The translations under genes and the position numbers were made by a program. From contig NC_059358.1 in the NCBI RefSeq assembly GCF_019703515.2, positions 46,386,594 through 46,450,593 of the forward strand: DNA of 64,000 nt, in the 5' to 3' direction. The notes beneath the pieces were generated by a model, which worked only from the letters and a program-made list of their open reading frames with translations, was not told the DNA's origin and did no database searches. The stretch's first letter is position 1. Each line of letters begins with the position of its first letter. This document shows, one piece after another, positions 45,805 to 57,899 of this stretch. The DNA comes from Myxocyprinus asiaticus. Its lineage: Eukaryota > Chordata > Actinopteri > Cypriniformes > Catostomidae.

Positions 45805-46318
45805 GATACAGTTTTCTCGTTCATTGTGACAACAAACTTTCAGCTACTCCCACACGCACACTACAGAAACCGGATCTTATTTTCTCTGTATATGGAAATG
45901 GTGTCAACACACATGGGCGAATGACGTATGTATGCAATTTCCCGTGAAATCCGTCCCGACAGCTCTAAAATATTTATAATATAATATCATAATTATAGGT
46001 TTATCAAAGTGTATTTGGGTAAAGTAAATACATTGTTTGGAAGATGGATTTTTGTTGCGCTCTCTCATTAATAACATTTTATTGTTGTTTAACAAAAAAA
46101 AGTTACTTAGTGTAGCTTTAATTTAATGATTATTTTAATGGCTTTGCAATGTAAACATCATAAAATATGCACATACAATAATATGGCACCTTACACGTTT
46201 TTGTAGGCATAAAATGCAACACTCAATTTTCAGACAATATGCAACGTGGGTCCCTGATCTGTCTCTACATACCAAGGGGTCCTTGGCCTGAAAATGGTTG
46301 AAGACCCCTGATCTAGTG

Positions 46319-47870
46319 CATATTTCTTACTTCCAATCATAATTGAGTTTGTTATAGCAGTGTATTTTACTGATATCATATAAGGAGGCAGAAAGCAGGT
46401 TATTTATTTAATTTCCAACCTGCAGCTGATAGCAGATGTGCTGCTCTTCTGCACTGACATCTACAGAATTATATACAATATATCCAAGACTGAACTGAAA
46501 TAATAGACACACCATATATTTTTGTATTCATCTATTTATTAACAACAAGTCTCAACATTAGTTTTATGCTTTATACTTAATTGAGCCTAATATGATATGG
46601 TATGGGGAAGTAATCTGTCATGTGAGCATGATGTTATAAATTTCTTCTTCTCTTGACAACATTTGGAAAGAGAAATTATTTTGGGTGCCTTCTAGCTTCC
46701 TGGAGGAATGCAAATCACCATATGAGACTATTACAGCGTGTCAGTGCATCACATTTCATAATTTAGTGGAAAATGGACATATAGAATAATTCTTCATTAA
46801 GTAAATATGAGAGTCCATCAATATTTCTGTAAATGTGCACACTTTTGAATTAAATGCCCTGTTGGATGTTGTTCACTGAAGATGCTTGGGACAAAACAGT
46901 GGGAGTTTACATCATTCCGTAGGTAAGTGCATCTTCATAACAGTTTAATTTTCATAACACTCGCTTTGATATTTTGGCATATTGACATAAATTAAGAAAT
47001 TACTTTGGCAGTAACATTTCTATTGTAAAACAATGGTCTAACATTGATGCCTGATGCTTAGAACTTTTTAATGATAAATAGTTTGTCAATATTAATTATG
47101 TTCTTTACATTAAAACTATATGGTAACTTTGAACAAATATAAATAAAGAACACTTCAGAGTGTGGACGCTCCCGAACTCTAACTCTCACCATTGTGGCCT
47201 TGATTGTTACCTCAAATCTCTATTTCTACATAGGCTAACGGTTTAAAATACGTGTTGGTGTAACCCAGTGGTTCTCAATTTTTTCGGCTCATGCCCCCCT
47301 TTGAAACAAGAAAAACTTCCTCATTGGAGACAATTTTACTCTAGAATAGTTATTTTTTAATAAAAAACTGATAATTGCAAGGATTCATATCTATGAATGG
47401 AAATAAGCTACAGCAGTCTCTATAAAAGTTTTTTATTTTTTCAAATCCTCATCCAGTAATAATAAATGACCATGATTGTCGCATCCTAGCCAGCGTTGAA
47501 AAAAGTAACAAGTATCACATGACAGCGGCATCTACACACTGTTTCAGTAGCGGTCAGAAACTCTGGACCATAATTTGCACCTGATTAATGATACTGATAA
47601 ACTTTAATAAAAACAGAACTTTCCGCCACAATTCACTCACCCTCATTGTTCAAAATCAGTATTACTTTTTTCATCCCTGAAACACAAGATTCAGGGAGGA
47701 GAGGATCGTGTTTGTGGCTGTCCAAGCTCCGAAAGCACACATAAAAGCGCCATTAAAGTCATCCATAACACTCAAGCCTTAGATTTCAATTTTTCTGAAG
47801 CTATATGATAGTGTTGTGTGAGGAACAAACCAAAATATAAGTGTTAATTCACCTCGTCACTCATTTGAAA
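46319..47870. other. Intergenic sequence with one hAT-like tip
   Basis: About 46560-46960 is complex sequence without TE marks. At 47269 CAGTGGTTCTCAATTTTTTC looks like the terminus of a non-autonomous hAT repeat, but no partner end was found. The remainder is AT-rich. Confidence 0.4.
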
Positions 47871-49050
47871 CTGTGAGTCTTAGTCTTGTTTCTTTTGTGG
47901 TTTCCTTTTGCTCTGGATTATGTTATCTTCAATAAAGAACATTCTGCAATTGGGTTCAAAAACCTTCACTCGCCAGACTATCTACATTGCAGAATGCAAG
48001 ACCCTACCATGAACCCAGCAGAACAAATTGGCCAAATTTGCTAGGGATCCATGTCAGTAGTGGAAAACAGCTTGGAATTTTAAAGGTTTGCATCTCAGAT
48101 TATTATGCCAGAAAAGGCACTTGGGAAATCTTTAAGGGAGTCAGTGCCACTGGATTGTGATTCCTTGCCACTGAGGGAGTTTATTACCAACATCTTGCAG
48201 GCAGACCAGCAGGGAGGTGGAGCAGCTCCCTCAGAGACACCCTGTTCTCTCTCACCAGAGGTGGCAGGCTCTAAGAGGAGGAGAAAAATTAAATAGCCCC
48301 CTTCTTCGGTGGTCCTGGTGGTCTTGACCTCAGTGGTCCCAGCTTCAGTGGTCCTGACCTCACTGCCCGAGTCCTCGGCTGTCCTGTGGCCTCCTGTGAC
48401 CTTGAGCACAGAGCCCTCTGTGTCCCCAGCTACTTTGACCACTGAGCCCTCTACGTCCCCAGCTACCTTGACCTCTGCATCTCCAGCTGCCTTAGCCTCC
48501 ATGTCTCCAGCTGCCTTGGTCACTGTGCCCTCTGCGCCCCCAGCTGCCTTGACCTCTGTGCCCCCAGCTGCCTTGACCTCTGAGTCTTCTGTGGCGCCGC
48601 CCTCTGAGCCCTCTGTGGCTCTGCCCCTAGAGTCTCCTGTGGCTCCTAAAATTCCTACTGCAGCTCAACCCACTCAGGCTCCACCCCCTGAGCCCTTACC
48701 TCCTGCAGCTCTCTCCTGAGCCTCCATCCTTGGCTGCTCTGCCTCTTGAGCCTCCTGCGGCTCCGCCCCCTGAGCCTCTGCCTCTTAGATCCCTGCCACC
48801 TGAAATTCCAATATGCCACTCTGCCTTGTCGGGCCCTGTTCCACAGCCCAGGCCTCCAGACCCCACTCCCTTCCTGGAGCCACCTCCCTGTCCTCCGGAC
48901 CCCGCCCCCTTTCTGGAGCCGTCACCCAAACTGACGGACCTTGCTCCCTTCCTGGAGCCATGTCCCAGACCTCCGGACCCCGCTCCCTTCCTGAAGCCAC
49001 TCCCCTGGTCACCGGCACTGCCCTGATCTCAGCAGGAGTTGTATCCATTT
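47871..49050 (+). mobile_element. LTR retroelement fragment with proline-rich gag
   Basis: About 47870-47992 resembles the end of an LTR: T-rich sequence, AATAAA at about 47931, then CAAAAACCTTCACTCGCCAG. ATGAACCCAGCAGAAC (48010) looks like a gag start but stops after a few codons. A low-complexity proline-rich coding region follows. No second LTR, protease or polymerase was found. Confidence 0.5.
48105..49027 (+). pseudogene. Proline/alanine-rich gag-like relic
   Basis: The first frame reads LGKSLRESVPLDCDSLPLRE, then a basic GSKRRRKIK before a stop (48292-48294). The next frame (48309-48719) is built from degenerate repeats of the type SPATLTTEPS, SPAALASM and SAPPAALTSV. After another stop a third region (48813-49052) repeats SLPGA / SGPRSLPEA motifs. 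The periodicity echoes the repeat tail of the gag-only element at 33.8 kb, so it is probably a related retroelement. Glycine-rich frames on the other strand are shadows. Confidence 0.45.
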
Positions 49051-51589
49051 AGTAAAGTTACCTCTACTCTGCTCTGCTCTTCGCTGTTGTTCTGCAATTG
49101 CTCTTTTCCTGTCTTCAGTCAGATAGGTGTCAGCAAATGTGGTGTCTGCTCTGAAAATATCTTTCGACGTTGGATTTTTTGTTGTGACAGTTTATCAGCT
49201 CAGTTTACCTCTGTTTTAACTCTATCTCCGAACCCAAACCCCAACCCTAAACCTAACTGTCAGTGGAGTAAAACTGTTATTTTAGATCTGAAATGCAACC
49301 TCCGATGAGAGTACACCAGGCTAAATACACAAAGCACGTAGGGTTTCCAACTTTCTACTTTTTTTTTATTTTGCAATTCACTTCATGGGACATTCTAAAA
49401 CAGAGAACATGGAAAATGCTTAAAATGACTAAATGTCCAGGAAGAACCAGATTTCTCTCAATCTTTACTTATAATAAACTCTACCTTTTAACAAAAGAAC
49501 AAAGCAGCAATCATGGAGAAAGACAATATTTTCCCATTAAGTTTTATCTTCCCTATAATTAAGCATGTTAAGCTTTTTCTTTTCCGGTTTTTAAAGTGCT
49601 AAATAATTATTTTCTTTATTTATTTTTATAAATAAAAATAATAATAAATAATAATTTTGATCTTCCAGTACCATTGTCTTAGTACATCAAGCAAACATGC
49701 CTTACACACTTAAACAAATAAACTGTTGAGTTTACTTAAAAAAAAACAGTGTCATGTGGTTCCACTCGACAGGATTGAGTAGTTCTGATAAGCCACAATT
49801 CAGTTATATGAACTAAAGAAATTCAAGTAAATTGGACAAAAGCTCTTTGAGTGAATGCAAACCATTTGGATTTGTTATTGCTATGTATTATATGTATGTA
49901 TTACCTGATAATAAGTGTTGGATTTACATTTGGTTACCAATAGTTTGCGTGGATATGGTAAATGTATGGAATTGGCTTGAATTCTGTGAGTGGCACAGAA
50001 ATAGCTTATTGTACAAACCAATATACAAGTTAAGTATGTCTTCCTCAACCTATGCTCAAGATTCATTTTTCACCACAAGTGGTAACCCCAAAAATGTCAA
50101 CATTACAGAAACTTCTCTAAATCTCAACATGATTAACATAAAATTCTAACTAGTCTCCCCCTGTATTCATATTGCACAAAAACAGAAAAAGAAAACTTAA
50201 TTTTAATATTTTCTCACTCCATTCAGCTCCGTGCAAAGCATGCCGGGAACGAAAAATCCCTGCGGTTTCACTTAAAGCCAACAAAAATATTCATGTTGTC
50301 CCAACACAAATGGATTAAGTAAATCTGACAAGACACTTAAATTAGTTAAATGAAGTTAACTTGGTTACATGCATTAAGTAATATTCAGGGGATTTAGTAA
50401 AGATTTCATGTATAACAACGTTATTCTGGAGGCACGAGGTGTCATGCAATGGTTAAATGTAAAGCCCACATTTTGCAGTGAATATTAAATACAAATACAA
50501 ACATTAAAATAAATGTAAATAAAGCAATATAGCCTACAAAAAGGTGGAAGTCCCATAAGTCTATCAGGAATTTTTACGATACACTCAAGGCTTATTTGTG
50601 TGCACATATTTTAACATAATGTGGAGGACATCATAATTCAGTTAAATTACATGTACATAATTAGCTAAGTGCAGTAGAATATATGGCAAGAGTGAGACTC
50701 TTCCAGAAGAGAATAGCGGTAAAATAATAATAATAATAATAATAATGTGAAATTTATAAATCAAGACACTTAACGTTCTCAAAATAGTACAGTTTAAAGG
50801 AGGGTAAAAAGGACGAGCATGTTTCAGTTTCTTCATATCCCATGAGCAGGAATATTCTGAATAGATGTACACTCTATGGAGCATTTCAACCTTTATTGGG
50901 TATTTCTAGTTCCCAGCATGCTTTGCACGGAACTGGATGGGGTGAGTCAATATTGAAATAAAGTTTAGGGTCGGGGTTAGTTAATAGTAAAAATAATAAT
51001 AATAAACAACCATTACAAAGACTCTCTCGAGTTTTTTTTTTTTTTTTTTTTTTCAAACATATCAGTGCAAACAGCACAAAGCATCTTAGGGTTAGGTCAT
51101 AGGAGGAGAAAGTGACAAATGTTGATTCTCTCCTGAATCCCAAGACATCAGTTCTACAGACATAATCCCAAATTAAACTTGAGTGAGGTCCTCCCAAACC
51201 TCATAGAGCATGACAGATTAAGCTAAACCTGTCCCACACAAGCCTAATGGGGCATGACCAGATTACCTACATCTGAGTGCAACTCCAGCAAGAGCAACGG
51301 AGAGAGAAACCACACAATACACATAATACATTGTCTTCCTCCTCCTCTGACCGCGTCCCTCACCGAAAACCACAGGAGGGAGAGGGATGAAGTCTCGCTG
51401 GCAGGGGGGTAAACACCCTTGAACACGTACAGAAATCTCAGTATGAACTCTGTAAAATTGCTGTCTTTGAATTGGTCTTACAGCATCTGAGGATTGGATG
51501 CATGACTTGAAAGGCGAGTGTGTTATGGGATGAAATTAGTCTCAAAATGATTAACAAATGTGTGCCTACTTATCCAATCCATCAGTTTG
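49051..51589. other. Intergenic, AT-rich, unclassified
   Basis: It holds an (ATA)n run at about 50725-50746 and a poly-T run at 51031-51052. A pair of short blocks, GCAAAGCATGCCGGGAAC (50234) and GTTCCCAGCATGCTTTGCAC (50911), are inverted relative to each other. They suggest a ~700-bp inverted-repeat unit of unknown type. No coding exon recognised. Confidence 0.4.
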
Positions 51590-52110
51590 AAAAATATTGC
51601 AAATGTATTTTACAATCCACAGACAAATGCCTTTTTACTTGTGTCTGTGAAATTCAAAATTAAATTAACGTGCTGGGATTTGTACAAAAAATTCATTGAT
51701 GTCTATTTGTGTTTATTCTGTTTGATTCATTTGAATTTTGAGACATTTGTTTAGCTATTTTTACCATGGCCAACTAACACACAAACAACTACCAATGGAT
51801 AAGTCCTAAATTTATTAATAAATGTTTGCATATCTACCCATTAATTTGAAGAAAAAAAAACATAACAAATGTGTATTTCAACCCTCAAAAAAATGCATTT
51901 AAACTTGTATATGTGAAATTTATCATTAAATAAATGTGTTGGAATTTGTACAAATACATTACAATTTGTGTGTGTAACCAAAGGGAGATGTTCCAAATGA
52001 AACACAAATTGTTCTTGTGAAGATTGAATGTGCATTTGTGGAACAAGAGATACACACGCATTCATTGACATCTATTTGTGTCTTTGATTCATTTGAATTT
52101 TGAGACTTCC
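51590..52110. repeat. Degenerate direct repeat, about 280-370 bp spacing
   Basis: TATTTGTGTTTATTCTGTTT plus CATTTGAATTTTGAGAC near 51702-51742 recurs near 52070-52106. GTGCTGGGATTTGTACAAA near 51670 recurs as GTGTTGGAATTTGTACAAA near 51937. Two diverged copies of one unit, with no coding function seen. Confidence 0.55.
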
Positions 52111-53560
52111 TTTCCGCTAGTTTTGCCTCACATAGATATCTAAGGATCCACACGTAACTTTGTGTGAGCAAAGCAGCTACCATTAGATGGCAGTCTTAGG
52201 TTTATTCATAAGGTCAGGCTGACATCAGCAGAAGGGATCAAAGGTTTGTCTCAATTTCTCTCATTTACTGTATAACCAAGGATAATGTCCTATTTTAAAA
52301 GGCGAAAAAAGCCCATTTTAGAGTGCAAGTCCTGGTGACAATGCGTTTGTGTTACATGTCAGTAGCTTCTAGTTAATAGGATTCCAACACCTGACTGTGT
52401 CGTTGTTTCTGGCACCAGTCAGATGTAAAGTCTGCTGTTTTAATCTTAAAGTTTATATACTGACAGTGGGTTGCGCCAACAAGGAATCTGACAATTCTGT
52501 TGCACTAAACTTTAAACCTTATTTAAAAATAATCAAGGTTACATTTGCAAGTATGATGGCTCATCGTGTTGGTGGCACGATAACCCACTTCCCCATTGTT
52601 TACATGCAGAGACATGGAACAAACGGATCTCTCGAACAGAAGGAAAGTGTTAATTCAGCATTTAACAAGAGCGCTTACAAGCCACAGGTGTTCATTATTG
52701 CTTACCTCCTCTCTCATACTCACTTCAGTCGGCAGCCCGCACTCTTTATTTCTGACCACAAAAGTAGTGCTAAAGCGAGGGAAGGCGGTCAATCCGAGAA
52801 CCGTGCGGTCCTTTTTTCTTAAATTATGCTGCCATATTTAAGGCTTGTGGCATTGCTGAGACATTTTCTTAACCTGCTTGATCGGCGCTGTGTACTAACG
52901 TTCTACAGATATGTTCAGAATTCATCAGGATGGACAAAATTAATCACAGATGAAGGTTTTAATCACAGGTTAAAAGTTTAATCTCTGATTTGTTAAACCA
53001 TATTTAAAATTAAGTGGTGCAACACAATTCAAATTCAAATAAAATTGAAATCAACAAACCTGGATTAGCTCTAAACCACAGTTATTATAGTTTTGCATTT
53101 TCAAATTAGTTTTTATTTTAATATCATTTTCAGATTTGCTATACATTTCAGTTTAGTAAGTTTTATTAATGATTTTGTTAGTTTTAATTTAGTTTTTAAT
53201 TTGTGAACATATTTCTATTTCGTTTTTATATATTTTAGTTTCAGTTTTAGTTTTAGTAATTATAGTTTTGAGAGTTAACAGAACACTTCCAGAGTGTAGA
53301 CCAAATCAAGACATTTGAATTTAAGCTTGGCAAACATAAATGAAGCAGTCAAGCCTTTTTACTCCATCCATCTACACATATAGTCACTTTACGCGTCTCT
53401 CTCAGCATTTCTTTCACACGCTGAGTTGCGGTTTGCATTTTTAGCCCAATCAGTGAATTTATCGATGGAGCACTGGGAGTGATGAACTTGCGGTCAAGAG
53501 CAGCATTAAAAGTTTTGAATGCTACAGAATCACACAGTCTAGTGGATATACCAGTCTAGT
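52111..53560. other. Intergenic, unclassified
   Basis: A frame at 52397-52822 is open for 141 codons but shows no family resemblance or coding bias that I can defend. About 53090-53270 is T-rich with repeated TTTAGTTTTA text. Nothing further seen. Confidence 0.4.
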
Positions 53561-54060
53561 ACCACCGCAGATGAAGCAGTCTGTGTAGTGCACCAACCCC
53601 CTAGGGGGGGCACCATCTTACCCTATGGGGGCACCAAAAAGTCCACCGGCTCCCATTCCGTGCATGTTATAAAGCCCTTCGCAGAACACTCCTGCATCAC
53701 AATCACCTTGCGCAACGCGCCGGTCAGCCGCGTGCGCACCCCAATTAACGGCAACCGTTTTTGTGTTTCTTATATCTATTTAAACTTTTCACCTAAACCT
53801 CAGATCTTTGGAAACACAAGGTCATATGATCTACTAGCTTCGACTTCATCTTTATTGATGGTACTCTTCCTTTCTGTATCTTTCGGTTTGAATGATTTGA
53901 ACTCCTCAGGATGATTGGTTTGCAAATGTATTTTCAGGTTTGTGGGATTTTACCCCTTAATTTCAACACCACAAATCGTATGATTGACTTTGACAATGCA
54001 TTGGTTTTTGCCAGTTTCAGAATAAAACTCGAAATAGTCCCACACAGAGCTCTGTCATTT
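53561..54060 (-). mobile_element. hAT-type transposon fragment
   Basis: The left part shares CACCAAC-CCCCTA-GGGGCACC and CCACCGGCTCCC-type blocks with 42660-42715 of the hAT-like element, so both may come from one family. The right part encodes a BED-finger relic on the minus strand. No terminal repeat pair was found. Confidence 0.55.
53821..54045 (-). pseudogene. BED-type zinc-finger relic of a hAT transposase
   Basis: Minus strand, 75 codons: VWDYFEFYSETGKNQCIVKV, then a Cys at TICGVEIKG, an in-frame TAA, then NPTNLKIHLQTNHPEEFKSF with the two His of the finger, and KDTERKSTINKDEVEASRSY. The aromatic W-x-x-F start, two Cys, two His and the NPTNLK-HL block fit a BED finger, the DNA-binding N-terminus of hAT transposases. 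The stop makes it dead, and no catalytic part follows. Confidence 0.72.
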
Positions 54061-54664
54061 CCTAGCAGCCATCATTCATGTCCGAGTCATCGATAAGTAT
54101 CAGCTAATCTCACGTGCATTAGGCTGCATGCCATCTGCAGGTATTACCCAAAACAGCCACACAGGTCAGATTTGTCTGCCATGTGATGAGGGCTTGTTGA
54201 TTACGAAAACGATTATTTATTTTTGATGATTATTATCATAAGTACAGTTTTTAATGTTGTAGTATCCAAACACCTGGCACTGTTGCATCCTTTCTTAGGT
54301 TTCACTCTGAGAAGCTGTTACTTCTTGGTCTCATGAAACACAATTAGATTGTACAAATCATACTTTATTGTTTTTAAATTGTTACTTAAAAAGTGCCTTT
54401 ATAAAACATGAATCATGTTTACATATGATAAGCTGAAGAGCACATACCATAAATACTTTACATTAAGGATTATACAAGATCTGCTGATGTAAGAATTGGT
54501 TTCCACATTATGTAAATGTAAATAATAAATACATTTGTTTTCCCTCAACAAGGCAATAGATATGAATTCCATGATATACTATTTCAGATTCAGACAATGA
54601 TCATTAGCTCATTGCTTATACCTTTTCAGATTTTTCCTGTGCATTGCCCATCAACTTCAAACAC
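54061..54664. other. Intergenic, unclassified
   Basis: AT-rich sequence; no TE end or exon recognised. Confidence 0.4.
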
Positions 54665-55200
54665 TGTCATGATCCTGCAAATTTAGTCTTAGATTATTCG
54701 TGTTGTGACAGGATCATGACAGTCTCCTCTGCCCATTAGTTGTACATGTCTTGTGAGTACACATGGTTGTGTTTGATTTTTCATTGCTATGTGCGCTTGT
54801 GTCTGTTTGGTCTTGTATGTTTTTGCACATGGCTTTGTGTTTGTCTTGCCATGTGTGTCCCCGACTCCACCTCCTTGTTCCTTTATCACTCTCCCGCCTT
54901 TAGTCCTTGTTATGTTAATTAGTTTCACCTGTTCCTCATGTGTTTTTCCTTCTATATATTGTGCCCTCTTTCCTCATGTCTGTGTCAGATTGTTTTAAGT
55001 GTTCATGAGTTTGCTAGTCCATGTTTTCAGTTGGATCCTGTATCTCTCAGTCAGTCCTTGTCTTTATTTTAGTTTATCCTGTTTGTGTTATTTTCTCCCT
55101 TGTGAGAGTGTTTGTTTCTGTTTTTTCATTATTTTAAATGAAGCTCTTTTTCACTTGCCTCAACTCCTACCTCAAAAATTTGTGAAAAACACTTGACTCA
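54665..55200 (+). mobile_element. Possible solo LTR
   Basis: It starts with an imperfect palindrome: ACTGTCATGATCCTGC at 54662 and GACAGGATCATGACAGT at 54707. T/G/C-rich U3-like sequence follows, with TTCTATATATTGTGCC (TATA-like, 54950-54965). The end near CACTTGCCTCAACTCC resembles the U5 of fish gypsy-type LTRs. No internal sequence or second LTR. TG...CA ends and a target duplication could not be fixed. Confidence 0.4.
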
Positions 55201-56258
55201 CCTGCTCCCAAACTCACTTGTCCCAGTTCCAGTACAGGATACATTTTAAAATGAACATGATCAATTATTGTTCTTTGATGTGAAGTCAGACTAAGTTATT
55301 TTTTAATGTCTTCAAATGAAAGTGCAATAAACATTTACATAAATAATTAACATTGTCTTCTTTTGCCTGGACTTGGTTTTGTGAAGATGAAAATAGAATG
55401 ACAGTTGTATTTTACTCATCCTCATGCTGTTCCAAACCCATGACTCCTCTAGTTTCTTTACATACCTCCTAACCTCTTTCATGGGATGTGAGTAAACAAT
55501 GACAGATTTAATATTTGGGTTAACTATCCCTTTAAATATGTAAATATTGTTTTACCGCAGCATTTAAAGTAAGGTTTTAAGAAAGTGTGTCTGTTTAAAA
55601 TAGAAAGACTCAAATGCAAGTCAGTTCGCAGAAGAGGCATTTAATTTTACATGTATATATACAACATGTGAAACTCAAGTGTCTTCCACATAATTTCATT
55701 GTACAACTAAGAATGTGGTATGTCTTTAAGGGAAAAAAGGGGCCTATAATCTAGGTTACAAATTTTAATTTGCTTTCAGTCTGTCTTTACAACTGTGTGC
55801 CTGCATTTTCATTTTGTTTTATTTCAGGCTAAAGATATGAATGAAAATGTGAAAGAGGGAGTGCAAACCCTGAAAAAATATTCTGATTTTTCTGGCCAAA
55901 TTAAATTAGGCCTGGATTCTTGTGCAGGGTAAACACGCTAAAATCACCCTGTGTTTCTGCAAGAAAGAACTATATGAGCTTGTGCACAGAATAAAAAAAC
56001 TAGTATAAATATATAATTATTTAGGTGGTTGTATCCTAGGTTATATGACTTCGCAGTGTCTCATAATTCTCATAATTATTTGTAGTTATACCACGGGTCT
56101 GTTGAGTACTTGGTTCTGATTGGTTGACAGATGTTCTAAGATGTGTAATTATTTTCTAGTAAACACATGGATATGAAGTAGTTCCAGGTCTTCTTGACCG
56201 TATTATGGTTCCATATCACTTCGCCAAATTATTTCAGTTATTTCAAAGAGCCTTACAG
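55201..56258. other. Intergenic, unclassified
   Basis: AT-rich. 56085-56130 (ACCACGGGTCTGTTGAGTAC) resembles a dispersed fish repeat. No coding exon. Confidence 0.4.
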
Positions 56259-56795
56259 GCGACCACGACAAAATAACCAATTAATACAAAAACATTGGTT
56301 AAGTACATCGAAAAAGAATGACAAACAATGTCTATATATCTTAAATGTATTTCAATTTCGGCTGAAAAGCACCCTCGCACTCCCTCTCCCCCTCTCTCTT
56401 TCACTCTTGTCTCACCCATACACACAGCGTACATGCTACCGCAACAAAATAACCAATTAATACAAAGACATTGGTTAAGTATATTGGACAAGAATGATAA
56501 ACAATGTCTATATATCCTAAATTTATTTTAATTTCGGTTGAAAAGCACCCTCGCACTCCTTCTTCCTCTCTCTTTCTCTTCTCACCCACACTCACACCAT
56601 ACACATGCTAGCACAGCAAAATAACCATATAAAACAAAGACATTTGTTAAAGTAAATCAGTAAAGAATAACAAAAATGTCTATAATATCCTAAATTTATA
56701 TCAGTTTCGGTTGAAAAGCCCCCTTGCGCTCCCTCTCTCTCTCTTCTCTCACCCACACTTACGCTGACACACATACACGCACACAGAAATGCACA
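56259..56795. repeat. Three-copy tandem repeat, unit about 175 bp
   Basis: Units begin ACAAAATAACCAATTAATAC at about 56268, CAACAAAATAACCAATTAAT at about 56442 and AGCAAAATAACCATATAAAA at about 56617. Each passes through CATTGGTTAAGT, ACAATGTCTATATATC and TTTCGGTTGAAAAGC, then a CT-rich and CACA-rich end. Open frames here are repeat artefacts. Confidence 0.85.
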
Positions 56796-57899
56796 CACAC
56801 TTAGAGACTCAAGTCACGACCAACAAACAGAGCCACACCCTGAAACTTAATCAATGCAACAGTTTCTATATTACCCAAAATCACTTTTAATATGTTTCAA
56901 TGTATTTTGCCCTAATCAGCCTCCCATAGTCACAGTGTTAAGCACCAGCACGATCCCCCCTTCCCCTCTATTTCACTTTCACACAAACTTCAAAGTCAGT
57001 GCACGCCCGCAACTCAGTGGGATTGTAAACAGTTGTTTAGCAATGGAAAAGCTATATACAAGAATGGCGACACTTGCTACTGCTGAGAAATATACTTAAA
57101 CTTACATCTTGGATATTGAAGCAATATTATTGCTGATGAGAGCTGCTTCAAACACAGGTAATTCACAGGCAATCTCTCTGTTTCTCTCTTTCTCTCATTC
57201 ACGCACACAAATGCACACACACACTACCTAGTTACTTAAGTGCTGAAAAGCAGCGCATCCTCCGTTACCAGTTCTAAAGTGACGTTTTCAAACTAACACT
57301 CTGCTGCACGTCATGGCCGCATTACCACTTCAGGTGTGCATTATTTTTCAATAATTTAATGGTCCATTGTCAATTATTCTGTATCTATTAGACATCAAAT
57401 TTAAAGATACATTTTTGTACGTTTGGATAGATGCTGAAACATACATTATGGATGTATTCACAGCACCTAAAACATAAACATGTTTTAAATTTTCACAGCT
57501 TTAGATACATACGTAAAAAACAATTCAAATCCTTTATCTAATAATTATATTGGTATATTTACATTTCTACTATTTTATACATACTGTATTTTAGATCCCT
57601 TAACCTTACCCCTTAAACATAGCCACTTTTTAACAATTGTAAGAACAAAACAGGCATATTAAAATACAGTGACAGGAATTTTAGATACAACATACTATTT
57701 TATGTATAGTGTATTTTTTTAGCCATTAAACCCACACCCACACCTACCCCTAAACTAAGGTGACCATATTCTGGTTTTCCAAAAAGAGGACACCTTGGGG
57801 GTTGGCTTGGGGTGGAATAATAGGGTTCAAAACAGTGTTACTATAAATGCAAACTTTAATACAGTGAAAAATACATTTTTTTTTTAATGTACAGTAATT
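56796..57899. other. Intergenic, unclassified
   Basis: It contains CA-rich microsatellite-like text (56770-56800, 57200-57225). A block at 57770-57800 (TTCCAAAAAGAGGACACC) looks like the edge of a dispersed repeat. No gene. Confidence 0.4.

Larger units (their letters stand above)
44883..46121 (-). mobile_element. 1.24 kb TIR element, second insertion in the hAT element
   Basis: The left end TTAAAGCTACACTATATAAC matches the right end read backwards, TTAAAGCTACACTAAGTAAC, followed by TTTT in both. The flanks are TA/TTA-rich, so the target duplication is ambiguous. It contains a TG microsatellite (45497-45552) and an exon-like minus-strand frame. Confidence 0.7.
42532..46310. mobile_element. 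hAT-like element with 8-bp target duplication
   Basis: ATCTAGTG flanks it at 42524-42531 and 46311-46318, the 8-bp duplication typical of hAT elements. The right tip read inwards is CAGGGGTCTTCAACCATTTT. The left tip CAAAGGTCTACAACAGGGGG matches it imperfectly, and both then carry GGTCC/GGACCCC-type text. No intact hAT transposase is visible. The interior is largely two other inverted-repeat elements (43283-44516 and 44883-46121). Confidence 0.8.

Noticed and set aside
48095..48523. Minus-strand frame with GDxEGSVxKVAGD repeats
   Set aside because: Shadow of the proline/alanine-rich plus-strand repeats.
52397..52822. 141-codon plus frame
   Set aside because: No similarity, no start or splice context, AT-rich composition like surrounding intergenic DNA.
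56194..56798. Several 65-90 codon frames on both strands
   Set aside because: They repeat with the 175-bp satellite unit.
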